Positions 34,734 to 45,942 of a DNA stretch of 64,000 nt are shown here, piece by piece; the first letter of the stretch is position 1; the number at the start of each line of letters is the position of its first letter. Source of the stretch: Pseudorhodobacter sp. PARRP1 (lineage in GTDB: Bacteria > Pseudomonadota > Alphaproteobacteria > Rhodobacterales > Rhodobacteraceae); assembly GCA_002256245.1 (NCBI GenBank), contig NKIU01000004.1, positions 124,001 through 188,000 on the forward strand, in the 5' to 3' direction. The notes beneath the pieces were generated by a model. The model worked only from the letters and a program-made list of their open reading frames with translations, was not told the DNA's origin and ran no database searches. The position numbers and the translations under genes are program-made.

Positions 34734-35762
34734 TTATTTACGCGGGGCCGGGCCTGTGGATTGGCCAAGGATCAGATCGGCCTCGAGCAGGCGGTGCAGC
34801 GGGCCTTGTGCCGGATCGGCGATCAGCGCCAACAGCATCTCGGCCGCAATCCGCCCGGCATCGCGCACCGAAGAGCGTGTCGCTGTGAAAATCGGCACTT
34901 CGTCGCCGTTGCGCAGATAGCCCAATTCATCGTCAAAGATGATCACCGAGACATCGCGGCCCAGCTTTTGGCCCTGACCCTCGATCGCGCGGCGCACGCC
35001 CATCCCCGAAAGCATCGAGGCTGCCACGAACGCCGTCGGCGGATTTTCCATCGCCAGCATACGGTTGGCTGCGCGAAAGCCCGAAAGCTCGGTCATCTCG
35101 TCGCTGGCCATCAGGGCAGGGTCGGGCGCAATCGCGCGCGCGGTCAGTGCATCGCTATAGCCGGTGCGGCGGCGGATCGCGAAATCCATATCCTCTTTGC
35201 CGTTCACCAGGGCGATGCGGCTGTGGCCCAGATCAAGCAAAAACTCGGTCGCGCGCAGGAAGGCGCGGCGGTTGTTGACATCGACCCAGGAATAATCGCT
35301 TTCAATCCCCGTGGCGCGCCCATGGGTGACGAACGGCAGGCCGAGTTCTTGCAGGCTGGCGATGCGTGGATCAAAGGTGCGCACGGCATGCACGATCACG
35401 CCATCGACAGCGCCGCGCGATTTCAGATCGCGGTAAACGGCGGCCTCGGCATCGTCGGCGACCACCGACAGCAGCATGTCGTAACCGTTGGCGGTGTAAA
35501 TCTCACCCGCGCCGGCGATAAAATCGGCGAAGATCGGATTGGTGATTTCAGATTTGGTGGCGACCGGAAACACATGGCCGACCGCCATCGCGCGCCCGGT
35601 TGCCAGCCGGATGGCGCGGGCGTTGGGGCGGTAGTTGTAGCGCTTGGCGGCCGCCACGATACGCTCGCGCGTGACATCATTGACCTCGGGGTAACCGTTC
35701 AGCGCACGGCTGACGGTGGTGGGGGAGAGGTTGAGTTTTTGCGCCAGTTCTTTGAGATTCAT
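34734..35762 (-). CDS. LacI family transcriptional regulator
   Basis: A 342-residue repressor. The helix-turn-helix is at the N-terminus (MNLKELAQKLNLSPTTVSRA, then LNGYPEVNDVTRERI) with the hinge NYRPNARAIRLATGRA. A periplasmic-binding-protein-like sensor domain follows (about 60-335). The gene directly downstream is glk, so the effector is probably glucose or an alpha-glucoside. No sugar transporter lies in the window, so its other targets are elsewhere. Confidence 0.88.
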   Translation of the reverse strand: MNLKELAQKLNLSPTTVSRALNGYPEVNDVTRERIVAAAKRYNYRPNARAIRLATGRAMAVGHVFPVATKSEITNPIFADFIAGAGEIYTANGYDMLLSVVADDAEAAVYRDLKSRGAVDGVIVHAVRTFDPRIASLQELGLPFVTHGRATGIESDYSWVDVNNRRAFLRATEFLLDLGHSRIALVNGKEDMDFAIRRRTGYSDALTARAIAPDPALMASDEMTELSGFRAANRMLAMENPPTAFVAASMLSGMGVRRAIEGQGQKLGRDVSVIIFDDELGYLRNGDEVPIFTATRSSVRDAGRIAAEMLLALIADPAQGPLHRLLEADLILGQSTGPAPRK

Positions 35763-35922
35763 CGCGGTTGGGTTGGCCAAAGGATCAGTTGCGCAGGACA
35801 CTAGCCGCGCATGCCGGGGTGGTCAAAGTCTTTGAGGCCCGGTTTGCACAATCGTTTCAGTTTTTTGCCGGCATATTTATTTTTCAGTGGGTTACCGTGT
35901 GCGCGGTGGCCTCAAAGCGGTA

Positions 35923-36834
35923 TCAAACAGGCGTTGATGATTCGCCCTGCAAGGCCGCAGGCAAGGCTTGTGGCACCAGCCGGATAAAGTCCTGCGCGGC
36001 GGCAGAGGGCGGGTTATGTGCCAGATGTGCAAGGATCAAAGGCTCGGTGCCCGCGTCATGGATCGGGCGCGTCACAAGCGGTTTGCCATCGGGGCTAAGC
36101 CGCGCTGCGGGGTTGGTGTAGGACAGCCCGACACCCAAGCCATTGGCGGCATAGCTGCGCATCAGATCAAGCGAGGCGGTGCGGTGGTGGATCTGCGGGC
36201 TCAGGCCCGCTTGGGCAAACAACCCCCGCATATGGCCCAGCGACAGGCCTTGGTCGGCCAGAATAAGTGGCTGCTGTGCCAGTTGCGCAAGGGTCAGGCT
36301 GCTGCATTGGGCAAGCGGATGCGCGGGCGGCAAGATCGCATGTGGCGTGATGCGCGCCAGCGTTTGCCGCGCGATGCCCGATTGCAAGCCAAGATCCCAT
36401 GTCAGGGCAAGATCGACATGGCCTTTGTGCAGCGATGCGGAAAGCTGTTCGAAATCCATGACATGCGGGGTGATCTTCAGGTTCGGCGCATGCTTTGCCA
36501 TGAAGGTCAGGATCGGGGCTAGGCAGCTTGCGGCCAGATCTTCGAACACCGCAAGCCGGATATCTTCGGCCACTGTCGCGGGGTCGGTCAGGCGCGACAA
36601 GGCGGCAAGCTGCACCTCGGCCAGATCAAGCCAGCCCCGCCCGAAGGCGGTGGGGGTCAGGCGGCCCCCGGCACGGCGCAGAAACAGCGGGCGGTGCAGC
36701 AGCGATTCGAGTTGCGCAAGTGCCACCGACAGCGCGGGCTGGCTGACGTGCAAGGCCTCGGCCGCTGCCGTCATGCCGCCATGGCGGGCAACGGCGGTGG
36801 CATATTCCAACTGGCGCAGGGTAAGGGATAGCAT
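35923..36834 (-). CDS. LysR family transcriptional regulator
   Basis: A 303-residue protein. The N-terminal winged helix has LRQLEYATAVARHGGMTAAA and EALHVSQPALSVALAQLES. The C-terminal effector domain (about 90-295) follows the LysR pattern (DIRLAVFEDLAASCLAPILT, then VDLALTW). It is divergent from the dioxygenase gene, the usual LysR-target layout. Confidence 0.88.
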   Translation of the reverse strand: MLSLTLRQLEYATAVARHGGMTAAAEALHVSQPALSVALAQLESLLHRPLFLRRAGGRLTPTAFGRGWLDLAEVQLAALSRLTDPATVAEDIRLAVFEDLAASCLAPILTFMAKHAPNLKITPHVMDFEQLSASLHKGHVDLALTWDLGLQSGIARQTLARITPHAILPPAHPLAQCSSLTLAQLAQQPLILADQGLSLGHMRGLFAQAGLSPQIHHRTASLDLMRSYAANGLGVGLSYTNPAARLSPDGKPLVTRPIHDAGTEPLILAHLAHNPPSAAAQDFIRLVPQALPAALQGESSTPV

Positions 36835-36847
36835 GGGGTTATGACCG

Positions 36848-36877
36848 ATATTGCAAGGTATTATTTGCAGCTATGAT
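36848..36877 (+). promoter_or_regulatory. AT-rich divergent promoter and LysR target region
   Basis: In the 87-base gap between lysR and the dioxygenase gene, two TTGCA elements (36851-36855 and 36865-36869) and ATA/TAT half-sites fall in an AT-rich island, followed by TATGAT (36872-36877). This could be the LysR binding site overlapping a promoter. Confidence 0.4.
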
Positions 36878-36921
36878 TAGGGCAGGCCATCGTGCAACCC
36901 AAGCGAAATCAGGAGATCAGG

Positions 36922-37707
36922 ATGGTCGTGGTAACCGATGAGATGATTGCGGCCTATCAGCGCGATGGCGTGGTGCTGGTGAAGGGGCTGTGGGCCGATT
37001 GGGTCGAGGAGTTGCGCGCGGGGGTCGAGCGTAACATGGCCGCGCCGGGGCCTTATGCGGCCGAGAACCTCAAGCCGGGCGATGCGGGGCGGTTTTTTGA
37101 TGATTACTGCAACTGGGAGCGTATTCCGGAATTTGAGCGGGTGATCAAACAGTCGGAAGTGGCCGAGGTGGCGGCCAAGCTGATGGCATCGACGCGGGTG
37201 CAGATGTTTCATGATCACGTGCTGGTCAAGGAACCCGGCACCACCAAGCCTACGCCCTGGCATCAGGATGGGCCGTATTACTTCGTGGAGGGGCGGCAGA
37301 ATGTGTCGTTCTGGTCGCCGCTTGATCCGGTGAAAGAGGCCTCGTTGCGCTGCGTGGCGGGGTCGCATCTGTGGCCGCGTGAGGTTTTGCCGACGCGGTG
37401 GCTGGCGGAGACCTCGTTTTATCCCAACCCCGAGCTGTATATGCCGGTGCCGGACCCGGATGCCGAAGGGATGCCGATAAGAGAGTGGCAGATGGAGCCG
37501 GGCGATGCGGTGGCGTTCAATTATCGCACGCTGCATGGGGCGCGCGGGAACCATGCGGGCACACGGCGGCGGGCGTTTTCGTTGCGGGTTTTGGGCGATG
37601 ATGCCCGCTATGTCGAGCGTCCGGGGCGAACCTCGCCGCCCTATCCGGGGCATGACATGGTCGCGGGGCAGGTCTTGCGCGAGGATTGGTTTCCGTTTTT
37701 GAAGTGA
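36922..37707 (+). CDS. Phytanoyl-CoA dioxygenase family protein
   Basis: A 261-residue Fe(II)/2-oxoglutarate-dependent oxygenase. The metal triad can be seen: H and D in TPWHQDGPYYF and the second His in FNYRTLHGARGNH; the 2-oxoglutarate Arg is likely in GTRRRAFSLRV. AGGAGATCAGG precedes the ATG at 36922. Family members hydroxylate lipids, ectoine, antibiotics or other small acids; which one cannot be told. Control by the divergent LysR protein is likely. Confidence 0.83.
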   Translation: MVVVTDEMIAAYQRDGVVLVKGLWADWVEELRAGVERNMAAPGPYAAENLKPGDAGRFFDDYCNWERIPEFERVIKQSEVAEVAAKLMASTRVQMFHDHVLVKEPGTTKPTPWHQDGPYYFVEGRQNVSFWSPLDPVKEASLRCVAGSHLWPREVLPTRWLAETSFYPNPELYMPVPDPDAEGMPIREWQMEPGDAVAFNYRTLHGARGNHAGTRRRAFSLRVLGDDARYVERPGRTSPPYPGHDMVAGQVLREDWFPFLK

Positions 37708-37715
37708 GGTTTGGG

Positions 37716-37738
37716 ACGGTCCCGAGTTGGGACCGTTT
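37716..37738 (+). terminator. Terminator after the dioxygenase gene
   Basis: An 8-bp stem ACGGTCCC (37716-37723) with GGGACCGT (37729-37736), loop GAGTT, then TTTCT. Its GGTCCCG...GGGACC core matches the hairpin at 29915. Confidence 0.75.
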
Positions 37739-37905
37739 CTGACCCCAACGATTTCAAAGCCTTGCGCGGCCGACTTCAGGATTTGTTAACTTTTGGCTGC
37801 GCAGGTGAAGTGGCGGCGCATGTGAAGTGGCTGCGCGGATTGGCCCCATGGCGGAGGGCTTGTCGTGCGGGGATGGCGGTGGGACAAGGCGGTAAGGAGA
37901 ACGCC

Positions 37906-38910
37906 ATGACCCCAAGCCCCCAAGTGCAGCGCCGCCCGAAGGCCTATCCGCCGCCCGAGTTTCCGCCGCGCAAACCGAAGCTGTTTGCCAAGATGCCGCC
38001 TGCGATTTTCCCCGTCGTGCTGGGCGTGCTGGGGCTTGGGCTGGCGTTGCGTGAGGCGGCAGTGGTTTTGGCGCTGCCGGGTGGGCTGGTCGAGGCGGCA
38101 TTGGGTGCTGCGCTGGGGTTTTGGGCTTTTGCCACAGTTGCACTGTTGTGCAAGATCGCGCGGCGGCCTTCGGTGTTGCTAGACGACCTGCGGGTGTTGC
38201 CGGGGCGGGCGGGGATGGCTGCGTGCAGCCTCAGCGCGATGCTGGCGGCGGCGGTGCTGGTGCCCTATGCGCCGGGCGTCGCCTATGGTGTGATGGTGGT
38301 GGCGCTGGTCGCGCATGGGCTGCTGGCGGCACTGGTGATCTGGCAGATTGCGCGCAGCCCTCGCGCGCAGCGGGTGGTAACGCCGGTGTGGCATCTGAGT
38401 TTTGTGGGCGGCATTGTCGCGGCGGTTCCGGCGCTGGCTTTGGGGCGGGCGGAGTTGGCGCAGGTGCTGATGTGGGGGGCTTTGCCGATTGCGGCGCTGA
38501 TCTGGGGCGCGTCGCTGGCGCAGATGATCGGGCGGATACCGCCCGCGCCGCTGCGGCCTTTGCTGGCGCTTCATCTGTTTCCGGCGGCTGTGTTCAGCCT
38601 TGTGGCCAGTGGCTTGGGGCAGGGGATTTTGGCGCAGAGTTTTGCGGCATTTGGCGGGGTGATCTTGTTGGCGCTGCTGCTGGGCCTGCGCTGGGTAACG
38701 GCGGCAGGATTTTCGGCGCTGTGGGGCAGTTTCGCCTTTCCGCTGGTGGCTTATGCGGCGGCGCTGATCGGCTTGGGCGGTCAGGTGCAGCAGATCGGGA
38801 TGGGGTTGCTGGCGGCGGCGGTTGTGGTGGTGCTGGGCGTTGCGTGGAAGGTGGTGGCGATGTGGCCGACGGGCAAGCTTGCGGCCAAGACCAACGCGGC
38901 GGAGGCGTAA
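37906..38910 (+). CDS. TDT-family transporter (TehA/SLAC1-like)
   Basis: A 334-residue integral membrane protein with about ten helices. AAGGAGA precedes the ATG at 37906, and a proline- and basic-rich cytoplasmic N-terminus (QRRPKAYPPPEFPPRKPKLF) leads into the first helix. The pattern (PPAIFPVVLGVLGLGLALRE, then PLLALHLFPAAVFSLVASG) fits the tellurite-resistance/dicarboxylate-transporter and SLAC1 anion-channel family. The transported ion is unknown. It ends in a long hairpin terminator. Confidence 0.78.
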   Translation: MTPSPQVQRRPKAYPPPEFPPRKPKLFAKMPPAIFPVVLGVLGLGLALREAAVVLALPGGLVEAALGAALGFWAFATVALLCKIARRPSVLLDDLRVLPGRAGMAACSLSAMLAAAVLVPYAPGVAYGVMVVALVAHGLLAALVIWQIARSPRAQRVVTPVWHLSFVGGIVAAVPALALGRAELAQVLMWGALPIAALIWGASLAQMIGRIPPAPLRPLLALHLFPAAVFSLVASGLGQGILAQSFAAFGGVILLALLLGLRWVTAAGFSALWGSFAFPLVAYAAALIGLGGQVQQIGMGLLAAAVVVVLGVAWKVVAMWPTGKLAAKTNAAEA

Positions 38911-38914
38911 GGAC

Positions 38915-38958
38915 CGCGCCGAAAAGAAACGCTCCTGTGGAGCGTTTCTCGGCGCGTT
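38915..38958 (+). terminator. Terminator after the TDT transporter gene
   Basis: CGCGCCG-AAA-AGAAACGCTCC (38915-38935) pairs with 38939-38956 over 18 bp, leaving a 3-base AAA bulge and a TGT loop. Only TTGC follows, so termination may be partial. Confidence 0.65.
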
Positions 38959-39016
38959 GCTCATAAGGCTGAAAGCCGTTGAGCAAGGGGCGTGGTGCCA
39001 CAAACCCACAGTGTGA

Positions 39017-39105
39017 AAATCGGGGCGCGCCTGCCTGGGCGGGCGCGGTAACGCGCCTGCGGGGGCAGGCAGGCGCGGCCCGATTTGTTTTCGAACAAAT
39101 CGGGC
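39017..39105. repeat. Large nested palindrome with alternative pairing
   Basis: Arms 39017-39036 and 39067-39086 are 20-base inverted repeats with one mismatch, enclosing a second stem (GGCGCG-GTAA-CGCGCC, 39042-39057). The right outer arm, CCCGATTT (39079-39086), can instead pair with AAATCGGG at 39097-39104, forming a 12-bp hairpin with a TTCG loop (39078-39105). It sits between convergent genes. Confidence 0.7.
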
Positions 39106-39116
39106 AAGTGATCGGC

Positions 39117-41398
<2,282 letters not shown>

Positions 41399-41402
41399 GG
41401 CT

Positions 41403-42011
41403 TCAGGCGGTGGTGCTGAAGGCCATGTAGATCACCGTGGCAATCACCGCCCAATAGACCGCGATCAGCGCCACCACCGCGCTGATCGCAAGCGCCCCAG
41501 CCGCCAGAATGAACACGCCGTCGCGGCCCAAAAGGCCAAGGGCGGCAATCAGAATCGCAAGCGCGGGCAGAAAGTTGCCCAGCGGAATAGGCAGCATCAC
41601 CAGCACGCTCAGCACCACGCCGATGCCGCCAATGATGCGCTGCGCGGGCTCTGCGCTCAGATGTGGCAGACGCGGATGCAGCACCCGCTCGATGCGGGCA
41701 AGGTAAGGTGCGGCCCGGTTCAGCAGCGCCAGCAGATTGGCCCGCAGCAGCGCGCGGTTGGCGATAAAGCCCGGCAGCCAGACCTTTCGGCCCAGCATCA
41801 TCTGAAACATCAGCACCACGAGCGGCAAGCCGGTGATCGCCGAAGTCCCCGGCAACCCCGGCAGCAGATTGGGCACCGCGAACAAGATCAGCAGCATCGC
41901 GCGCGCATCGGTCTTGATGCCAGCCGCCAGATCGCCGAGGCTGACGCGCTCGGAATCGCCCGCTTGCACAAGGCCGAGCAGTTGCTGGGAAAGCGGGATG
42001 GGGTCTGACAT
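41403..42011 (-). CDS. exoD: Exopolysaccharide synthesis protein, ExoD family
   Basis: A 202-residue membrane protein starting at the ATG at 42011, with GAGGT 4 bases upstream. The family pattern is present: VSLGDLAAGIKTDARAMLLI, LFAVPNLLPGLPGTSAITGL and LPIPLGNFLPALAILIAALG, giving about four or five helices. ExoD affects exopolysaccharide production and alkali tolerance in rhizobia; the molecular role is unknown. It converges with guaB, 4 bases apart. Confidence 0.85.
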   Translation of the reverse strand: MSDPIPLSQQLLGLVQAGDSERVSLGDLAAGIKTDARAMLLILFAVPNLLPGLPGTSAITGLPLVVLMFQMMLGRKVWLPGFIANRALLRANLLALLNRAAPYLARIERVLHPRLPHLSAEPAQRIIGGIGVVLSVLVMLPIPLGNFLPALAILIAALGLLGRDGVFILAAGALAISAVVALIAVYWAVIATVIYMAFSTTA

Positions 42012-42155
42012 GGCACCTCGGGCGTTTGTTGCAAGATGGGGCCTTGCGCGCTGCATTGCCAGTGGCCTGCCGCGGGTTTGCGCGAAATCCGCCCGCGCCG
42101 ATTGCAGCGACGCGGCACCCATTGTAGGCAGGGCCAAACGCGCACAGGGGCAGAT

Positions 42156-43310
42156 ATGACACCGCAAGCACGGCTTTCCGCCGCCATCGACGTGCTCGAC
42201 CGTATTCTCGCCAGGGCCGCGCCCGAGCAGGCGCTGACCAACTGGGGCCGCGCCAGCCGATTTGCAGGCTCGGGCGACCGCGCGGCGGTGCGCGATCTGG
42301 TGTTCGACGCGCTGCGCTGCAAACGCTCGCACGCGGCCTTGGGGGGCGCGCTTAGCGGGCGCGGGCTGGTGCTGGGCGGGGTGCGCGCGCGCGGGCTTGA
42401 TCCGGCGCAACTGTTCACCGGCGAGGGCCATGCGCCAGCGCCGCTGAACGAGGCTGATGCCGGATTTGCGCCTGCGGGCAATGTGGCACTGGATTGCCCC
42501 GATTGGCTGGCGGCCCCGCTGCAAGCGTCGCTGGGGGCCGAGTTTGAGCCGGTGATGCGGGCCTTGCAGCACCGCGCCCCGGTGTTTTTGCGGGTGAATC
42601 TGGCGAAGGCATCGGTCGCTGCGGCCATAGCGGCATTGGCTGCCGACGGCATCACCTGCACGTTAAACCCGCTTGCGAACACCGCGCTGGAAGTTACGGA
42701 AAATGCGCGGAAAATCCAGAACTCGGCGGCCTATCTTGAGGGGATCGTCGAATTGCAGGATGCCGCCAGCCAGGCCGTGATCGCAGCCTTGCCGCTGAAG
42801 GATGGCCAGCGCGTGCTGGACTACTGCAGCGGCGGCGGCGGCAAGGCGCTTGCCATGGCCGCACAAGCGCGGGTGCGCGTGGTGGCGCATGATGCCGACC
42901 CGCGCCGGATGCGCGACATCCCCCCGCGCGCGGCACGGGCGGGCGTGCAGATCGAATTGGCCGAAACCTATGATATTGGAACGGGTTACGACGTGATCCT
43001 GACAGATGTGCCATGCTCGGGCTCGGGCAGTTGGCGGCGTGATCCGCAAGGCAAATGGGCGCTGACACCGGCGCGACTGGCATCGCTGTGCGACATTCAA
43101 GGCGAAATTCTTGACACAGTCGCCCCGCTGCTTGCGCCCGGCGGCACGCTTGCCTACGCGACCTGCTCGATGCTGGCGGCAGAAAATGAACAGCAGATTG
43201 CCGCTTTCCTTGCGCGCCATGCGGGCTTTGCCAACCCGCTGCAACGCCGGTTTTCCCCTCTGCAGGGCGCGGACGGGTTTTTTGTGGCACTGCTGACGCG
43301 TCAAAGCTGA
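42156..43310 (+). CDS. RsmB/Sun-like RNA m5C methyltransferase
   Basis: A 384-residue SAM-dependent methyltransferase of the NOL1/NOP2/Sun family. An N-terminal RNA-binding helical domain (1-110) precedes a Rossmann fold with motif I LDYCSGGGGKALAMA, motif IV TDVPCSGSGSWRR (Cys) and motif VI YATCSMLAAEN (catalytic Cys). The probable target is 16S rRNA C967 (as RsmB), but the exact base is inferred. The start ATG at 42156 avoids an in-frame extension lacking family character. Confidence 0.85.
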   Translation: MTPQARLSAAIDVLDRILARAAPEQALTNWGRASRFAGSGDRAAVRDLVFDALRCKRSHAALGGALSGRGLVLGGVRARGLDPAQLFTGEGHAPAPLNEADAGFAPAGNVALDCPDWLAAPLQASLGAEFEPVMRALQHRAPVFLRVNLAKASVAAAIAALAADGITCTLNPLANTALEVTENARKIQNSAAYLEGIVELQDAASQAVIAALPLKDGQRVLDYCSGGGGKALAMAAQARVRVVAHDADPRRMRDIPPRAARAGVQIELAETYDIGTGYDVILTDVPCSGSGSWRRDPQGKWALTPARLASLCDIQGEILDTVAPLLAPGGTLAYATCSMLAAENEQQIAAFLARHAGFANPLQRRFSPLQGADGFFVALLTRQS

Positions 43311-43356
43311 CGATATACACAACTTGAGGGTGATTTTTACCTTGCATGCGAGGCGG

Positions 43357-43372
43357 TTAAGTCTGCATTAAC
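43357..43372 (+). promoter_or_regulatory. CtrA box upstream of cckA
   Basis: TTAAGTCTGCATTAAC is a perfect TTAA-N7-TTAAC full CtrA site, 49 bases before the cckA start codon. In Caulobacter and relatives CtrA binds this motif. Confidence 0.7.
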
Positions 43373-43420
43373 ATTTTGACCGCCAAATGAGGTGTAACGA
43401 ATCCCGGATCGGAGGGCGTA

Positions 43421-45721
43421 GTGGCCAGTTCGACAACCAATTTGGCCAAGGTCTTTGCACCCAGAAAGCAACCGCAGCTTGCGCTGTGGCTGTTGCTGGC
43501 GCTGTCTTGTGGCTGCGCGGTGGGGATCATATTTGCCTCCCACACCGTGATGCAGGTGATGTTTTTGGCCGCAGGGCTGACATTTGCGGCGCTTGCCATG
43601 GTGCAACAAAGCTCGGGCTGGATGGCCACGCGCCGGCAAAACCTGCTAGAGGCGCGGCTGATCGCCCTTGTGGGGCTGGATGCAACGCCGTGCTTTACCA
43701 GCGATGCGCATGGCCAGATCAGCTATCAGAATGCGGCGGCGGGCACGCGGTTTGGCCCGGCGGCGGGCGGCACGCTGATTTCGGTGCTGAAAGACCATTT
43801 TGCCGCCCCCTCGGCGGTTCTCTACCGGTTGCAGACGCGGGCAAGCCACAGCGGCGCTGCGCGTGAAGATGTGGCGACGCGGCGCGGCCACATGCGGCTG
43901 TCGGTGCACCGTCTGACTGAAGCGCGGTTTTTGTGGCGGCTTGAGGAATTTCAAGAGCGTGGCAGCGCCGGGCGCGGCGCCGAAAGCCTTAGTCTGCCGA
44001 TGCTGACCGCCAACAAGGCGGGGGTGGTGCTGTTCACCAACGACTCGATGCGCCGCTTGCTGGGCGGGCGTCCGAAACGGCTGGACCGTGTGTTCACTTC
44101 GACCAATCTGCACTCGGGCGAAGAGGTTGAGGTTTCGGCGGCAACCGGCCCGGTGCGCGCAATTCTGGCCGAGGTCGAAGGCTTGGGCGAGCGGCGCGAG
44201 ATCTATCTGCTGCCGGTGGCACGGCGCGCCAATGACGAAAGCATGTCAGCCGATTTCGAGCATGTTCCGGTGGCTCTGTTGAAGTTTGAGGCCGACGGCA
44301 CGCTGCGCCAGGCCAACAAGGTGGCGCGCGACCTGCTGCATCTTGAGGATGCGCCCGCGCAGATGCATGAGTTGTTCGAGGGGCTTGGCCGGCCGGTCAG
44401 CGACTGGCTGTCGGATGTGGTGCAAGAGCGTATCCCCGGCGGCGCCGAGGTTTTGTGCGCGCGGCGTCTGGGGGCCGAGGTGTTCTTGCAAGTGACCCTG
44501 CGCCGCATCGTCGATCACGGCCGCCCCGGCGTGCTTGCGGTGTTGCAGGATGCAACGGCGCTGAAAACGCTTGAGGCGCAATTCGTGCAAAGCCAGAAAA
44601 TGCAGGCAATCGGCCAGCTTGCCGGTGGTGTTGCCCATGATTTCAACAATCTGTTGACGGCGATTTCGGGCCATTGCGACCTGCTTTTGCTGCGCCACAA
44701 CAGCACCGATCCGGCCTATGCAGACCTGATCCAGATCCATCAAAACGCCAATCGCGCGGCGGCCCTCGTCGGGCAGTTGCTGGCGTTTTCGCGCAAACAA
44801 ACTCTCAAGCCCGAGCGGATCGAGTTGCAGGATGTGCTGTCGGATCTGGCGCATCTGCTCAACCGGCTGGTGGGAGAGCGGGTGCGGCTGCGGCTGGCCC
44901 ATGCGCCCGATCTTGGCGCCATCCGTGCCGACAAGCGGCAGTTGGAGCAGGTGATCATGAACCTTGTGGTCAATGCGCGCGATGCGATGCCCGAGGGCGG
45001 CACCATCCGGATCGAGACCGAGGCGCTTACCCTGCGCGAAGAGATGCGACGCGACCGCGCGGTGCTGCCTGCGGGCGAATACGCGCTGATCCGGGTCAGC
45101 GATTCGGGCGTGGGCATTCCACCGGAACGGCTGCAAAAGATCTTCGAGCCGTTCTTCACCACCAAACGCGCAGGTGAAGGCACCGGCCTTGGCCTTTCAA
45201 CTGCTTACGGCATCGTCAAGCAGTCAGGCGGTTTCATTTTTGTCGATTCGACCGAGGGCGAAGGCTCTATCTTTCAACTGTATTTCCCGATTTTCAGCGG
45301 CACCGCGGCTGATGAACCGATCTTGCCACAGCCCAAAAAGGTGGTGCTGCGCCAAGGCGAGGGGGTGGTGCTCCTGGTCGAAGATGAAGCGCCGGTGCGC
45401 GCCTTTGCAAGCCGGGCCCTGCGCATGCGCGGCTACACCGTGCTCGAGGCGGAAAACGCTGAAGAGGCCCTGAAACATCTGGAAGACCCCAGCCTTGAGG
45501 TTGACATCTTTGTGACCGATGTGGTGATGCCCGGCATGGACGGCCCAAGCTGGGTGCGTGAGGCGCTGAAAACCCGCCCCAATGTGAAGGTTATTTTCGT
45601 CTCCGGCTATGCGGAAGAAGCGCTTTCCGAAGGGCAAGCACGAATCCCCAATTCAACCTTCCTTCCCAAGCCGTTCTCGCTCAGTGACCTGACCGCGACC
45701 GTGCAGGGGCAACTTCATTAG
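43421..45721 (+). CDS. cckA: Hybrid sensor histidine kinase CckA
   Basis: A 766-residue inner-membrane kinase with a GTG start at 43421 (GGAGG, 5-base spacing). Two helices (about 20-40 and 43-63) are followed by PAS-like sensor regions (about 75-370). The DHp motif [17 protein letters not shown] carries phospho-acceptor His406. The ATPase has N ([14 protein letters not shown]), G1 ([11 protein letters not shown]), F (FEPFFTTK) and G2 ([11 protein letters not shown]) boxes. The receiver domain has acceptor Asp700 ([12 protein letters not shown]) and Lys in LPKPFS. CckA feeds phosphate through ChpT to CtrA, controlling cell cycle, motility or gene-transfer agents in Rhodobacterales. Confidence 0.93.
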   Translation: MASSTTNLAKVFAPRKQPQLALWLLLALSCGCAVGIIFASHTVMQVMFLAAGLTFAALAMVQQSSGWMATRRQNLLEARLIALVGLDATPCFTSDAHGQISYQNAAAGTRFGPAAGGTLISVLKDHFAAPSAVLYRLQTRASHSGAAREDVATRRGHMRLSVHRLTEARFLWRLEEFQERGSAGRGAESLSLPMLTANKAGVVLFTNDSMRRLLGGRPKRLDRVFTSTNLHSGEEVEVSAATGPVRAILAEVEGLGERREIYLLPVARRANDESMSADFEHVPVALLKFEADGTLRQANKVARDLLHLEDAPAQMHELFEGLGRPVSDWLSDVVQERIPGGAEVLCARRLGAEVFLQVTLRRIVDHGRPGVLAVLQDATALKTLEAQFVQSQKMQAIGQLAGGVAHDFNNLLTAISGHCDLLLLRHNSTDPAYADLIQIHQNANRAAALVGQLLAFSRKQTLKPERIELQDVLSDLAHLLNRLVGERVRLRLAHAPDLGAIRADKRQLEQVIMNLVVNARDAMPEGGTIRIETEALTLREEMRRDRAVLPAGEYALIRVSDSGVGIPPERLQKIFEPFFTTKRAGEGTGLGLSTAYGIVKQSGGFIFVDSTEGEGSIFQLYFPIFSGTAADEPILPQPKKVVLRQGEGVVLLVEDEAPVRAFASRALRMRGYTVLEAENAEEALKHLEDPSLEVDIFVTDVVMPGMDGPSWVREALKTRPNVKVIFVSGYAEEALSEGQARIPNSTFLPKPFSLSDLTATVQGQLH

Positions 45722-45859
45722 CCGACGCGATTCGTGACCAACCGTCGGATGCCCCACAGATGCGACGCAAATTAATGTTTTTGTTCCGTTCTCTGGTAAC
45801 CATTCTTTAATCATGTTGCGAAACACTGATCTTGCGACAATTTGATTGAAATGTTCTGG

Positions 45860-45882
45860 GTTTACCCTCATATATGGTAAAC
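45860..45882 (+). promoter_or_regulatory. Inverted repeat in the recA promoter region
   Basis: GTTTACC (45860-45866) and GGTAAAC (45876-45882) form perfect 7-bp arms around CTCATATAT, a likely -10 region. Overlapping it, AAAC-N7-GAAC (45879-45893) differs by one base from the rhizobial LexA box GAAC-N7-GAAC. The rest of the 221-base gap after cckA is AT-rich with no other feature. Confidence 0.4.
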
Positions 45883-45942
45883 AAATGCAGAACATCTTGG
45901 GCGATTGCCGCCTGAAGACAAGCATGGGATAAGGGCAAAGCA

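Noticed and set aside
35835-35870. LacI operator in front of the lacI gene
   Set aside because: The AT-rich stretch holds TGAAACGATTGTGC, but its halves do not form a symmetric LacI-type palindrome centred on CG.
45722-45757. CCGACG...CGTCGG inverted repeat after cckA as a terminator
   Set aside because: The loop is 15 bases and no T run follows; too weak to call a terminator.
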